DNA from: Pedobacter polysacchareus | GTDB lineage: Bacteria; Bacteroidota; Bacteroidia; Sphingobacteriales; Sphingobacteriaceae | Reading direction: 5' to 3' | NCBI RefSeq assembly: GCF_019802255.1 | Contig: NZ_JAHYSS010000004.1 | Span: 634,621 to 698,620 of the forward strand | Length of the DNA: 64,000 bases | Shown: piece by piece, positions 20,551 through 32,070 of the stretch | Layout: every line of letters starts with the position of its first letter | Numbering within the stretch: the stretch's first letter is position 1 | Notes under the pieces: generated by a model | The model's database searches: none | The model's input: the letters and a program-made list of their open reading frames with translations, nothing else | What the model was told of the DNA's origin: nothing | Translations under genes and position numbers: made by a program

Positions 20551-21267
20551 TTATTTTAGTAATCTCATTCTATAGGCTTGCATTGCTGTTTCGCCCAGCT
20601 GTTTGATCAATTGATAATTGGCAATTGCACCTACAGCTGCACCAACTACAGGCAATAACTGGGCTAGTTTGGCGAGATCGATGTAATCGCGGTATTCCTG
20701 CTGAAGGGTTTTCCAATCGATATTGTCCACATTTTCTGGGAGTATATGCAGTTTATCCTCCCAATTTTCAAGGTGCATGAAAACTTTTGTACGTCCTTGC
20801 TGACTGGAGAAAGCAAGTTGAAAAATATACAGCAAATATAAACGCTCTCTATAATCTTTTACATCAAAGCCATATAGTGCTGCAATTTCAAATAGCAGTT
20901 TCATTTTTATGCCGATGAGTATCGGGAAATCTGCCATGCTCATCAGGAAGCCACCAGCACCGGTAATACCTCCTTCTGCAGCCCCTGTTTTACAATAATT
21001 GTCAATTTTTTGCTTTACCAAAGCCTCCCGATGTACCAGGCTCATTTCTAATGCGGGCATGCTAGAAGTGGTATAAGTGGAACCATACAATACCCCTTTG
21101 ATCATGTTTTTAATGGTCACCGTGATTGCAGTATGAATTTTTTCAGGAATATAGCTGTTGATTTTCTTTTGAACGTTATTGGTGATCTTATTGAAAAATG
21201 AGGGTTTAAGCCTCATTTTTCTTTTCCAGAATTCCAGTTCAATGGTTATTTTCTCTTCGTAATTCAC
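20551..21267 (-). CDS. EcsC family protein
   Basis: A protein of 238 residues matching the EcsC family: the Gly-rich GAAEGGITGAGGFLMSMADFPILIGI segment (about residues 94-119), then LLFEIAALYGFDVKDYRERLYLLYIFQLA. The C-terminal part has a hydrophobic stretch (LAQLLPVVGAAVGAIANYQLI) that could associate with membranes. EcsC was named from the Bacillus ecs ABC transporter operon, but the function is not known, and no transporter gene is found here. The start 18 bases after the guaD stop suggests co-transcription with guanine deaminase. Confidence 0.82.
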   Translation of the reverse strand: MNYEEKITIELEFWKRKMRLKPSFFNKITNNVQKKINSYIPEKIHTAITVTIKNMIKGVLYGSTYTTSSMPALEMSLVHREALVKQKIDNYCKTGAAEGGITGAGGFLMSMADFPILIGIKMKLLFEIAALYGFDVKDYRERLYLLYIFQLAFSSQQGRTKVFMHLENWEDKLHILPENVDNIDWKTLQQEYRDYIDLAKLAQLLPVVGAAVGAIANYQLIKQLGETAMQAYRMRLLK

Positions 21268-21285
21268 AGGTGTATATTACAATAA

Positions 21286-21771
21286 TTAATAGGTAACTCT
21301 CATAGAAGATTGCTCCCAGAGTTTAAAAGCCTGGAGGGCTTCGTCTCTTAGCATTTGCTGGATAGGTAGGCTACGTGCTGGCATAGGTTTTTCCAATTCT
21401 TCATAGATGAATTGATCATCAAAGCCAATATTTGCCGCATCCACTTTTGTATTGGCGTAATAAATCGTGTTTATTCTTGACCAATAAACAGCACTCAGGC
21501 ACATCGGGCAAGGTTCACAACTGGTATAAATCACACATCCGGTCAGGTCAAAAGTTTTCAGTTTTTTGCAGGCCATTCTAATGGCGGAAACCTCTGCATG
21601 GGCTGTTGGATCATTTGTACTGGTCACTTTATTGCCGCTTTTTGCGATCACTTTCCCATCTTTGACCACTACGGCACCAAATGGGCCACCTAATTCTTCG
21701 GTTACATTCTTCTCCGAAAGGCCAATGGCCATTCTCATAAATTTTTCGTGCTGCTGCGTTGTAACGTCCAT
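21286..21771 (-). CDS. guaD: Guanine deaminase (cytidine deaminase fold)
   Basis: A protein of 161 residues. The zinc site motifs are HAEVSAIRMA (HAE, residues 58-60) and SCEPCPMC (two Cys near residues 90 and 93). The tail (DAANIGFDDQFIYEELEKP, ending in Y) closely resembles Bacillus GuaD, in which the C-terminus of one subunit completes the active site of the other. It deaminates guanine to xanthine. A tRNA adenosine deaminase (TadA) is less likely because of the GFDDQFIY tail. Confidence 0.87.
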   Translation of the reverse strand: MDVTTQQHEKFMRMAIGLSEKNVTEELGGPFGAVVVKDGKVIAKSGNKVTSTNDPTAHAEVSAIRMACKKLKTFDLTGCVIYTSCEPCPMCLSAVYWSRINTIYYANTKVDAANIGFDDQFIYEELEKPMPARSLPIQQMLRDEALQAFKLWEQSSMRVTY

Positions 21772-21855
21772 ATTGTCAATTTATTGAATTTAGAAATGAG
21801 GATCATACTGCTGTCAGTATCGATGCCTCAGCGCGTATGCTAAAAATAAGCGCAC

Positions 21856-21886
21856 AAAAAAAATGCCCCGATTACCCGGAGCATTT
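21856..21886 (-). terminator. Rho-independent terminator after the Skp-like lipoprotein gene
   Basis: On the minus strand AAATGCTCCG pairs with CGGGGCATTT (10 bp, one G-U), six-base loop, then a T8 run (21856-21863). It lies just past the stop of the gene at 21906-22508. Confidence 0.88.
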
Positions 21887-21905
21887 AAAATTCATCAGCT
21901 GATGA

Positions 21906-22508
21906 TTATTTTTTGTCTTTTGAATAAGCTTCGTTTAATCCTACGATTACTTCGCTGGTTACATCTAAAGATTCGTCAGCAAATAAAATTGCGCTGTTAC
22001 CTTTTGAATAAGTCAACACCATTTTGAAACCTTTTCCTTTTGCATAAGTTTTCAAATATTCTGCAACCTTATCATATAATTTTTCATTCTCAGTAGCTTG
22101 CTCATTTTGAAGTGCAGCACCTGCATTTTGAGAATAAGCCTGTAATTCTTGTTGTTTACGTGCTAGTCTTTCTTCAGTTGCAGCTCTTTGATCAGCAGGC
22201 AAGGTATTTTGCTGTTGTTGATATTGAGTGACTTCACGTTGGAAAGCTTGTTGTTTAGAAGCAAGATCTGTTTGTGCTGTTTTCGACTTCGCGTCAAGTT
22301 TAGTTTTTAAGTCTTTGAAATACTGATATTTTGTTAACAGGGAATCAGAATTTACATAGACGATTTTCTCTGCGCTTGTTACTGTGGCCGACTCAGATTT
22401 TGGAGCAGTAGTAGTCCCTGCGTTTTCTTTGTTCTGGCAAGAAGCCATTACGGAAACTAATGCAACTGCAGTAGCAATGCTGCCAAGTTTTAATGTTGAT
22501 CTTTTCAT
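21906..22508 (-). CDS. OmpH/Skp-like lipoprotein
   Basis: A protein of 200 residues. A lipoprotein signal ends in a VMASC lipobox (Cys near residue 24), followed by a low-complexity T/S/K linker. From residue 48 a Skp (OmpH) domain begins: KIVYVNSDSLLTKYQYFKDL, a long Gln/Lys-rich coiled coil, and the C-terminal KGFKMVLTYSKGNSAILFAD. Skp proteins hold unfolded outer-membrane proteins in the periplasm. Unlike the two skp genes behind bamA, this copy is lipid-anchored and stands alone, divergent from gyrB and with its own terminator. Confidence 0.88.
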   Translation of the reverse strand: MKRSTLKLGSIATAVALVSVMASCQNKENAGTTTAPKSESATVTSAEKIVYVNSDSLLTKYQYFKDLKTKLDAKSKTAQTDLASKQQAFQREVTQYQQQQNTLPADQRAATEERLARKQQELQAYSQNAGAALQNEQATENEKLYDKVAEYLKTYAKGKGFKMVLTYSKGNSAILFADESLDVTSEVIVGLNEAYSKDKK

Positions 22509-22651
22509 CTAATGAGTATAATTGATTTTTTGTTTTACTTTTTGACTCCTATCACCCTTCCAGCTATTTTTAAACTGGTTTTTTCGGATATTTCTTCCCC
22601 TTTGGAATGATAAATTTCAACAAATATAAAATTTCAAATTTAGTATCCTAA

Positions 22652-24724
<2,073 letters not shown>

Positions 24725-24747
24725 TTAGCAGTTCAAAATAAGAATAA

Positions 24748-24793
24748 AAATATAAAAGGAGGTGCCTGATAAAGGTACCTCCTTTTATATTTA
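24748..24793 (+). terminator. Bidirectional terminator between gyrB and the retropepsin-like gene
   Basis: A stem of about 19 bp (AAATATAAAAGGAGGTGCC paired with its near-complement 24774-24793, one G-T) with the seven-base loop TGATAAA. T-rich on one side and A-rich on the other, so it can serve gyrB on plus and the convergent gene on minus. Confidence 0.85.
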
Positions 24794-24887
24794 ACAAGGA
24801 TTAGATTTTAGAGGGCTTAATGTCAAGTAGGAATTCTTTCTTATGGAGAGCCTATTAAGAAGTTTTTTCTGAAAACTTAGAAGCGAT

Positions 24888-25316
24888 TTATTCGCTGTAT
24901 AAAAATAGCTTCAGCTTTTTATAATGGATCACTGCCTGGTATTTCATCAGCACATCACTGCCAATAATGCCGGCAATCATAGGGTGTCCCATTTGTTCAT
25001 AAGCCTGGTTCACACTTTCCAGATCCAGGGCTACAGTTTCATAGTCATGAATGAGCAACCTGCCCATTTTAATTTTTGGAATGGTGGCTTGAATCGTGCT
25101 GGAGGTAGCAAAAAGGGTAGTAGCCTGGGTTTCCTCACTATAAGCAAGTTCGGAAATGTTTTTCTTAATCAAGGACATGTCAAAAACGGAACGGGAGGCT
25201 CCTGTGTCTAAAACAGCAAAACACTTCTTCCCAAAAACAACAATTTCCACCAAAAGGTGGAAACCGTCATCTTGTAGATTTATTAAGGTTAAGGGAACAG
25301 CAATCGTTCTCATCAA
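24888..25316 (-). CDS. Retropepsin-like aspartic protease domain protein
   Basis: A protein of 142 residues. The FAVLDTGASRSVFD motif (residues 33-46, catalytic Asp in DTGAS) and the later GIIGSDVLMKY segment are the marks of single-domain retropepsin-like proteases, which work as dimers. No signal peptide or membrane anchor, so it is predicted to be cytoplasmic. Two start codons (25316 and 25313) stand side by side. Its start is two bases from the mdh stop on the same strand, so mdh and this gene form a pair. The substrate is unknown. Confidence 0.85.
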   Translation of the reverse strand: MMRTIAVPLTLINLQDDGFHLLVEIVVFGKKCFAVLDTGASRSVFDMSLIKKNISELAYSEETQATTLFATSSTIQATIPKIKMGRLLIHDYETVALDLESVNQAYEQMGHPMIAGIIGSDVLMKYQAVIHYKKLKLFLYSE

Positions 25317-25318
25317 AT

Positions 25319-26257
25319 TTATACTAGTTTCATGTCATGTAAAACACTGTTCATGGCACGAACGGCATCTGCACTTTTATTAAAGGAAGCTTGTTCCTCC
25401 TCATTCAATTTATAGTCAATTACCTTTTCCCAGCCATTGCGGCCAACAATTACAGGAACACCTAAACAGATGTCCTGCTGACCGTATTCGCCATCAAGGG
25501 CTACACAGCAGGTAAATAATTTCTTTTCATCACGCACAATACTTTCTACCAAAGCAGCACCTGCAGCTCCTGGTGCATACCAGGCAGAAGTGCCTAGAAG
25601 ACCAGTTAGTGTAGCACCACCAACCATGGTATCTGCCGCTACCTTGTCTAAAGTTGCTTTATCCAGTAATTCTGTAACTGGTAAACTCTGATAAGTGGCA
25701 TAACGTGTTAATGGAATCATGGTGGTATCGCCATGACCGCCAATTACAAAACCTTGGAGGTCATTTGAATTGCAATTTAAGGCTACGCTTAAATAATATT
25801 TGAAGCGGGCGCTGTCTAAAGTTCCGCCCATACCGATAATTCTGTTTTTAGGTAATCCTAGTGATTTTAAAGCCAGATAGGTCATGGTATCCATCGGGTT
25901 ACTGATCACAATAATGATCGCCTCTGGAGAGTATTTAAGAATGTTTTCTGCCACACCTTTCACGATGCCCGCATTGATTCCGATCAGTTCTTCACGGGTC
26001 ATTCCCGGTTTACGCGGTAAACCTGAAGTAATCACTGCTACTGTTGATCCTGCAGTCTGACTATAATCATTTGTAACCCCTTTTATTTTTGTATCAAAGC
26101 CCAATAGAGTGGCCGTTTGCATCATATCAATCGCTTTGCCTTCTGCAAAACCTTCTTTGATGTCTAATAAAACAAGCTCTTCTGCTAATTCTTTTCTGGC
26201 AATATTATCTGCACAAGTGGCACCTACAGCGCCGGCACCTACAACCGTTATTTTCAT
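25319..26257 (-). CDS. mdh: Malate dehydrogenase (LDH-like family)
   Basis: A protein of 312 residues. The NAD site is GAGAVGATCAD (residues 7-17). The mobile loop SGLPRKPGM carries the Arg that selects oxaloacetate over pyruvate. SNPMD and the catalytic His in GGHGDTTM follow. This is the LDH-like malate dehydrogenase of the TCA cycle, oxidising malate with NAD+. The lactate dehydrogenase alternative is unlikely because of the Arg in the loop. Upstream 248 bases hold no gene before the divergent lipocalin. Confidence 0.95.
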   Translation of the reverse strand: MKITVVGAGAVGATCADNIARKELAEELVLLDIKEGFAEGKAIDMMQTATLLGFDTKIKGVTNDYSQTAGSTVAVITSGLPRKPGMTREELIGINAGIVKGVAENILKYSPEAIIIVISNPMDTMTYLALKSLGLPKNRIIGMGGTLDSARFKYYLSVALNCNSNDLQGFVIGGHGDTTMIPLTRYATYQSLPVTELLDKATLDKVAADTMVGGATLTGLLGTSAWYAPGAAGAALVESIVRDEKKLFTCCVALDGEYGQQDICLGVPVIVGRNGWEKVIDYKLNEEEQASFNKSADAVRAMNSVLHDMKLV

Positions 26258-26455
26258 AATGAATCTAATTTTATTTTAATAGCAACAAGCATAGAGCTTG
26301 ATTACAGGGGTTAAATCTATTGTTTTTAAATGCGCATTGATAAAGTAATTTACAATATAATTAATTTTTAAAGCAAAGCCAACCTGGTGACGCCTCCTGC
26401 CGAAGTTATAAATTTAGGTCAGTTTAAAAAACGCTTTTTAAAACTTTCTTCAACC

Positions 26456-26487
26456 TTGCTGGTTTTATGATAAAGAATTTACATTTG
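26456..26487 (+). promoter_or_regulatory. Promoter of the lipocalin gene (TTG-21-TACATTTG)
   Basis: TTG (26456-26458), a 21-base spacer, then TACATTTG (26480-26487), an exact match to the phylum consensus. The predicted start of transcription near 26492 lies after the in-frame ATG at 26467, so translation must begin at ATG 26506 (or 26518). Confidence 0.7.
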
Positions 26488-26505
26488 CTTAATAGTCGCA
26501 AACAA

Positions 26506-27003
26506 ATGGAACCTATTATGGATAATGTACCTGTAGAAAAAGTTGATATCATGTCGTATGCAGGGAAGTGGTACTCTTTATATTCGATTCCCACTTTCAT
26601 TGACAAACATTGGCGCCAGACGGTGGAGACCTATGTGATCCATCCGGATGGCTATTATGCTGTTTTTACTGGTTATAAAGTGCAGGGTGAGGACAAACAA
26701 AAGTACTTCAGATCCAAGCTGTTTGTGGTACGTGGAAGTAGAAATGCCCGCTTTAAAGCCGAATTTATCTGGCCGGTAAAAGTGGATTACTGGGTGATCG
26801 AACTTGCTGAGGATTACTCCTATGTAGTAGTTGGCCATCCAAAATTCAAATACCTTTTTATTATGGCGAGGAAGCCCAATATTCCTGAAAAATTACTCGT
26901 GGAAATCATAGACCGCTGTCAGAAAAAGGGTTACGATACCAGTAAACTAGTTTCTCAGGAACACAAATCTTCCGGGCCAATTCCGGCAGTCCATTCTATG
27001 TAA
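26506..27003 (+). CDS. Lipocalin family protein
   Basis: A protein of 165 residues from ATG 26506, chosen because the promoter box covers the upstream ATG at 26467. The lipocalin signature is SYAGKWYSLYSIPTFID (GxW, residues 16-18 or so), and later strands (VDYWVIELAEDYSYVVVGHP) match the Blc/apolipoprotein D group. These eight-stranded barrels bind small hydrophobic ligands. Most bacterial Blc proteins are outer-membrane lipoproteins, but no signal or lipobox is visible here, so this one appears to be cytoplasmic. The ligand is unknown. Confidence 0.83.
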   Translation: MEPIMDNVPVEKVDIMSYAGKWYSLYSIPTFIDKHWRQTVETYVIHPDGYYAVFTGYKVQGEDKQKYFRSKLFVVRGSRNARFKAEFIWPVKVDYWVIELAEDYSYVVVGHPKFKYLFIMARKPNIPEKLLVEIIDRCQKKGYDTSKLVSQEHKSSGPIPAVHSM

Positions 27004-27064
27004 AAATTACCGCCATTCTGGATAAAATTCCCTGCTTCAATTACTGGGAGAACTGAAATTTCTG

Positions 27065-27072
27065 TATTTTTG
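27065..27072 (+). promoter_or_regulatory. Candidate -7 promoter box for dnaE
   Basis: TATTTTTG, an exact TAnnTTTG match 47 bases before the dnaE ATG. The -33 element is weak (a CTG 18 bases upstream). Confidence 0.5.
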
Positions 27073-27119
27073 ATCAATCATATTGATTTCTAAAAAGACG
27101 ATTTTCTAATTACCTAGCT

Positions 27120-30100
27120 ATGTATTTGATTTTTGATACCGAAACGACGGGATTGCCACGCAATTGGAATGCGCCGATTACCGATACGGATAATTGGCCC
27201 AGATGTATTCAAATTGCCTGGCAGTTACATGATGAGCTTGGAAATCTGATCGAACATCAGGATTACCTGGTAAAACCTGAAGGCTTCAATATACCTTATG
27301 ATGCAGAGCGAATCCACGGTATTTCTACTGAATTAGCCACCGAACAAGGTATCTCTCTGGCAGAAGTATTAGAGAAATTTAATATTGCGCTGTCAAAATC
27401 TAAGTTTGTTGTTGGACAAAATATTGGCTTTGATGTCAATATCATGGGTTGTGAGTTTCACCGTTTAGGGATAGAAAGTCCAATGAGCACCATGCCTGTG
27501 CTCGATACCTGTACCGAAGTAACTGCAGAGTTATTGAAGATTCCAGGTGGTCGCGGAGGTAAATTTAAACTGCCTACACTTACAGAATTACACCAATACC
27601 TTTTTGGAACCCCATTTTCAGAAGCCCACAATGCTACGGCGGATGTGGAGGCCACCACGCGTTGCTTTTTGCAGCTGATCAAAATGGAGGTATTTACACT
27701 GGAGCAATTACAGGCGGATGCCAATTATATCCCGGCCTTTAACAGGCAAAATCCAGGAACGATTGAAAGGATAGGTTTAAACCATGTAAACCTTAAGTCT
27801 GCTTCTGATGAAATCAGAAAACGGCTGCAAAAAACTGAAGCTCCGAAAGTATCTAAAAAGACGCTGGAGGAGAACAAGCAGGAACTGGCCAACGTCGCTT
27901 TTGCCCATTTGCACAACCATACGCAATTTTCTGTACTGCAATCTACCATCAATATTCCTTCTCTAATCAGAGCCACAGCTGCACATAAAATGCCTGCAGT
28001 AGCGATGACCGATCATGCGAATATGATGGGTGCTTTCCATTTCGTGGCGCAGATCCTGAACCACAATAAAGGAGTGGAAGCCAGGAATAAGGAAGCGATA
28101 GAAAAAGGAGAAACACCGGATGAGGTCATTATTAAACCCATTGTTGGTTGTGAATTCTTTGTCTGCGACGACCATTTGGATAAGAAAAGAAAAGATGACG
28201 GATACCAGGTTGTATTACTGGCGAAGAACAAGCAAGGGTATCATAACCTGGCAAAAATGTCTTCTATCGCTTATACAAAAGGATTCTATTATATCCCCCG
28301 CATTGATAAAGCTATTATAGAGCAATATAAAGAAGACATCATCGTCTTGTCTGGTAACTTATATGGGGAGATTTCCAGCAAATTGCTGAACCTTGGTGAA
28401 AAACAAGCAGAAGAAGCATTGTTATGGTGGAAATCACAATTTGGTGAAGACTTCTACATCGAAGTGATGCGCCATAGCCAGGAAGATGAAGATATTGTCA
28501 ATGTTTCATTAGTTGCACTGGCTAAAAAACACGATGTAAAGGTGATTGCCACAAACAATACCTATTATATCAATAAAAAAGATGCCAATGCCCACGATAT
28601 TTTATTGTGTGTAAAAGACGGAGAGAAACAAGCTACCCCAATTGGCCGTGGCCGTGGATACCGTTTTGGCTTACCAAACCAGGAGTATTATTTCAAAACT
28701 CCTGAAGAAATGAAAAACCTTTTCGCTGATTTACCAGAAGCGATTATCAACATACAGGAAATTGTAGATAAAATAGAAATCTACAAACTTGCCCGTGAAG
28801 TCCTTTTACCTAAGTTCGATATTTCTGAAGAATTCCTTGTAAAAGAGGATGAAGAAGATGGTGGTAAAAGAGGGGAAAACAAATATTTACGCCACCTGAC
28901 TTATGAAGGAGCGAAAAAACGGTACGGAATAATTACGGACGACATTGCCGAACGTCTGGATTTCGAATTACAGACGATTGAGAAGACCGGATATCCGGGA
29001 TACTTCTTGATTGTACAGGATTTCATTGCCAAGGCCAGGGAGCTCGACGTGTCAGTAGGTCCGGGAAGGGGATCTGCCGCAGGATCTGCAGTAGCCTATT
29101 GTTTGTGGATCACCAATATTGACCCCATCAAATACGATTTGCTATTTGAGCGTTTCCTGAATCCAGACCGTGTTTCCATGCCAGATATTGACATCGACTT
29201 TGATGATGAGGGCCGTGGAAGGGTAATGGACTATGTAATCAATAAATATGGAGCCAACCAGGTGGCACAGATCATCACCTATGGTACCATGGCCGCCAAA
29301 TCATCCGTTAAGGACACGGCAAGGGTATTGGATCTGCCACTTTATGAAGCAGAGAAGATCGCCAAGTTGATTCCCAATATGAAACTGGCGAAAATATTCA
29401 CACTGGATGAGAAGAGCCTGAAAGGCGCACTTCGGGCAGATGAATATGAAAAGGTGTTAGAGTTAAAATCTTTGGCAGGTGCCAACGATTTGGGTGCAAA
29501 AACACTGGAGCAGGCACAAATCCTGGAAGGCTCGCTAAGAAATACAGGAATCCATGCCTGTGGGGTGATCATTACACCGAGCGACATTACCAACTTTGTA
29601 CCGGTAGCCACCGCTAAAGATTCAGACCTGTATGTAACCCAATTCGACAACTCCGTTGTAGAAAGTGCCGGTCTGTTGAAAATGGACTTCCTGGGGCTAA
29701 AAACATTAACCCTGATCAAAGACACGGTAAAACTGGTTAAATTCAGACATAAGATCGACCTCGATCCGGACAACTTCCCGATTGACGATGCGAAGACTTA
29801 TGAGCTATTCCAGCGGGGAGAAACCATCGGAATCTTCCAGTACGAGTCTAACGGGATGCAGAAGTACATGAAGGAATTGAAACCTACCGTTTTCGGAGAT
29901 TTAATTGCCATGAATGCACTTTATCGCCCAGGACCACTGGAGTATATTCCATCTTTCGTACGCAGGAAAAATGGAGAAGAAGAGATCAAATATGACCTTG
30001 ACGCCTGCGAAGAATATTTAAAAGAAACTTACGGAATTACCGTATACCAGGAGCAGGTGATGCTACTTTCCCAGAAACTTGCTGGATTTACCAAAGGTGA

Positions 30101-31550
30101 GGCCGACGTATTACGTAAGGCGATGGGTAAGAAACAAAAGGATGTACTGGATAAAATGAAACCTAAATTCGTAGCTCAGGCTGCAGAAAAGGGACATGAT
30201 CCGACCATATTAGAGAAGATCTGGAAAGATTGGGAAGCATTCGCTTCTTATGCCTTCAACAAATCCCACTCTACCTGTTATGCCTGGATTGCTTACCAAA
30301 CCGCCTATTTAAAAGCACATTACCCTGCAGAATATATGGCTGCGGTACTTTCCAACAATATGAGTGACATCAAACAGGTGGCCTTCTTTATGGAAGAATG
30401 CAAGCAGATGGGCGTTTCTGTATTGGGGCCTGATGTGAACGAGTCGGGTACTAAATTCTCCGTAAATACCAGCGGACAAGTACGATTTGGCCTTTCGGGA
30501 ATTAAAGGTGTAGGGGAAAAAGCAGTAGAAAGTATCATTATAGAGCGCACAGAAAACGGCCAGTATAAGAGTGTATACGATTTTGCCAAACGTTCCAATA
30601 CCCGTACCGTCAATAAGAAAGCTTACGAAAGTTTTGTCTATAGCGGTGCTTTTGATGGCTTCGGCTACCATAGAGCGCAGTATTTCTTTGTCGGCATCAA
30701 CGATAAAATGAATGGTATAGAGAAGATGATCAAGTTTGCGAATGATTTCCAGAACAACGAATCTTCTGCACAATCCTCTTTATTTGGTGGAACAGCTTCC
30801 GATATGGTGTATGAACCTAGTTTACCCGTATCTCCGGAATGGAGCCTGATCGACAGGTTGAAATATGAGAAAGACGCCATCGGTATCTTTTTAAGTGGTC
30901 ACCCGCTCGATAACTATAAATTAGAGCTTAAAGAATTTTGCCAGCATAAAGTCAGACACCTTTCTGTAGTCAATAAGATCAGAACCGGCGACTCTACCGA
31001 GGAAGTACTTGCAGAGTTTGAAGGCATCAAAAATAAAGAACTTGTAGTGGGTGGTTTGGTGGTGATTTCTGCACAAAGAATGACCAAAACCGGAAAGCCT
31101 TTCGGAACAATTGTGTTCGAAGACTATGAAGATACCTGTGAATTGGCGCTGTTTGGTGATGATTTCATCAAATTTAAACAATTCCTGACCGATGGCTATT
31201 TCCTGCAAATCAGAGGTAGGGTAGGAGAACGTTTCAGAAAAGAAGGAGATTGGGAGTTCAAAATTACTTCCATTCACTTATTGTCTGAGTTGCGTGATAA
31301 ACTGGCAAAAAGTGTAACGATTCAAGTACCTATTGAAAAGATTACTGATGATTTTATGCTGAAAATCAACGCGATACTCGAAGAGAATAAAGCCAGCACC
31401 GACCACCAGAATTGTCAGCTGCTGTTTGATGTTTATGATAGAGAACAGAACGTAAATGTAAAATTGCCTTCCAAATCATTGAAGATTAATCCTAATAATG
31501 ACTTTTTGGAGCAGTTAACTGCTTTGAATGTAAATCCTAAGTTGAACTAA
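27120..31550 (+). CDS. dnaE: DNA polymerase III subunit alpha with N-terminal proofreading exonuclease
   Basis: A protein of 1476 residues, about 300 more than E. coli DnaE. Residues 1-190 form a DnaQ-like 3'-5' exonuclease: FDTETTG (motif I), VGQNIGFDVNIMG (motif II), and HNATADVEAT (motif III, DEDDh type). The PHP domain starts near residue 260 with HLHNHTQFSVLQS and TDHANMMG. The polymerase core has the catalytic PDIDIDFDDEGR near residue 690 and the GSLRNTGIHACGVII segment, and the C-terminal OB-fold lies near residue 1310. One chain thus holds synthesis and proofreading. This differs from PolC, where the exonuclease is inserted into PHP. It has its own promoter box and ends 135 bases before trxA. 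Confidence 0.96.
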   Translation: MYLIFDTETTGLPRNWNAPITDTDNWPRCIQIAWQLHDELGNLIEHQDYLVKPEGFNIPYDAERIHGISTELATEQGISLAEVLEKFNIALSKSKFVVGQNIGFDVNIMGCEFHRLGIESPMSTMPVLDTCTEVTAELLKIPGGRGGKFKLPTLTELHQYLFGTPFSEAHNATADVEATTRCFLQLIKMEVFTLEQLQADANYIPAFNRQNPGTIERIGLNHVNLKSASDEIRKRLQKTEAPKVSKKTLEENKQELANVAFAHLHNHTQFSVLQSTINIPSLIRATAAHKMPAVAMTDHANMMGAFHFVAQILNHNKGVEARNKEAIEKGETPDEVIIKPIVGCEFFVCDDHLDKKRKDDGYQVVLLAKNKQGYHNLAKMSSIAYTKGFYYIPRIDKAIIEQYKEDIIVLSGNLYGEISSKLLNLGEKQAEEALLWWKSQFGEDFYIEVMRHSQEDEDIVNVSLVALAKKHDVKVIATNNTYYINKKDANAHDILLCVKDGEKQATPIGRGRGYRFGLPNQEYYFKTPEEMKNLFADLPEAIINIQEIVDKIEIYKLAREVLLPKFDISEEFLVKEDEEDGGKRGENKYLRHLTYEGAKKRYGIITDDIAERLDFELQTIEKTGYPGYFLIVQDFIAKARELDVSVGPGRGSAAGSAVAYCLWITNIDPIKYDLLFERFLNPDRVSMPDIDIDFDDEGRGRVMDYVINKYGANQVAQIITYGTMAAKSSVKDTARVLDLPLYEAEKIAKLIPNMKLAKIFTLDEKSLKGALRADEYEKVLELKSLAGANDLGAKTLEQAQILEGSLRNTGIHACGVIITPSDITNFVPVATAKDSDLYVTQFDNSVVESAGLLKMDFLGLKTLTLIKDTVKLVKFRHKIDLDPDNFPIDDAKTYELFQRGETIGIFQYESNGMQKYMKELKPTVFGDLIAMNALYRPGPLEYIPSFVRRKNGEEEIKYDLDACEEYLKETYGITVYQEQVMLLSQKLAGFTKGEADVLRKAMGKKQKDVLDKMKPKFVAQAAEKGHDPTILEKIWKDWEAFASYAFNKSHSTCYAWIAYQTAYLKAHYPAEYMAAVLSNNMSDIKQVAFFMEECKQMGVSVLGPDVNESGTKFSVNTSGQVRFGLSGIKGVGEKAVESIIIERTENGQYKSVYDFAKRSNTRTVNKKAYESFVYSGAFDGFGYHRAQYFFVGINDKMNGIEKMIKFANDFQNNESSAQSSLFGGTASDMVYEPSLPVSPEWSLIDRLKYEKDAIGIFLSGHPLDNYKLELKEFCQHKVRHLSVVNKIRTGDSTEEVLAEFEGIKNKELVVGGLVVISAQRMTKTGKPFGTIVFEDYEDTCELALFGDDFIKFKQFLTDGYFLQIRGRVGERFRKEGDWEFKITSIHLLSELRDKLAKSVTIQVPIEKITDDFMLKINAILEENKASTDHQNCQLLFDVYDREQNVNVKLPSKSLKINPNNDFLEQLTALNVNPKLN

Positions 31551-31593
31551 TGTCATTTTGGCATTGTCAGGATGATGGCATTACAATTGATTA

Positions 31594-31601
31594 TATCTTT
31601 G
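31594..31601 (+). promoter_or_regulatory. Candidate -7 promoter box for trxA
   Basis: TATCTTTG, an exact TAnnTTTG match 84 bases before ATG 31686. It would give a leader of about 80 bases. The -33 element is unclear. Confidence 0.5.
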
Positions 31602-31685
31602 CGTAGAGTTTGGATTTAAAGATTAGATTTGCCGATTCAAACTAATAGACGATACAATAAAAAACTAATTAAAAAAATAAGAATT

Positions 31686-32003
31686 ATGGCTTTGGAAATT
31701 ACAGATGCAAACTTCGAGGAAGTTGTATTAAAATCAGATAAACCCGTTTTGGTTGATTTTTGGGCAGAGTGGTGTGGTCCATGTCGCATGGTAGGACCAG
31801 TAGTAGACGAGATCTCAAAAGAATACGAAGGAAAAGCGATCGTAGGTAAAGTAAATGTGGACAACAACCCTCAAATCTCTACTCAGTTCGGTATCCGCAA
31901 CATTCCAGCGTTATTGTTCTTCAAAAATGGTGAAGTTGTAGATAAACAAGTTGGTGCTGTTCCAAAATCAGTATTGGCACAAAAATTAGATGCACAGTTG
32001 TAA
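31686..32003 (+). CDS. trxA: Thioredoxin
   Basis: Thioredoxin of 105 residues from ATG 31686. The active site is the classical WCGPC (in [11 protein letters not shown], residues 28-38), and the cis-Pro segment RNIPALLFF is present. An upstream in-frame start at 31629 would add 19 residues rich in K, R and N without a signal peptide and unlike the family, so I reject it. Cytoplasmic disulfide reductase, and a possible electron donor for the Bcp peroxiredoxin at 41060. Monocistronic with its own terminator. Confidence 0.96.
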   Translation: MALEITDANFEEVVLKSDKPVLVDFWAEWCGPCRMVGPVVDEISKEYEGKAIVGKVNVDNNPQISTQFGIRNIPALLFFKNGEVVDKQVGAVPKSVLAQKLDAQL

Positions 32004-32030
32004 TCAACTCAACATATACTAGTTAAAAAA

Positions 32031-32059
32031 GCGTTCATAGATTTATGAACGCTTTTTTT
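32031..32059 (+). terminator. Rho-independent terminator after trxA
   Basis: GCGTTCATA (32031-32039) pairs perfectly with TATGAACGC (32044-32052), with loop GATT. It is preceded by an A-run and followed by T7. The next gene starts only 11 bases after the T-run. Confidence 0.92.
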
Positions 32060-32070
32060 ATATTTACCCT

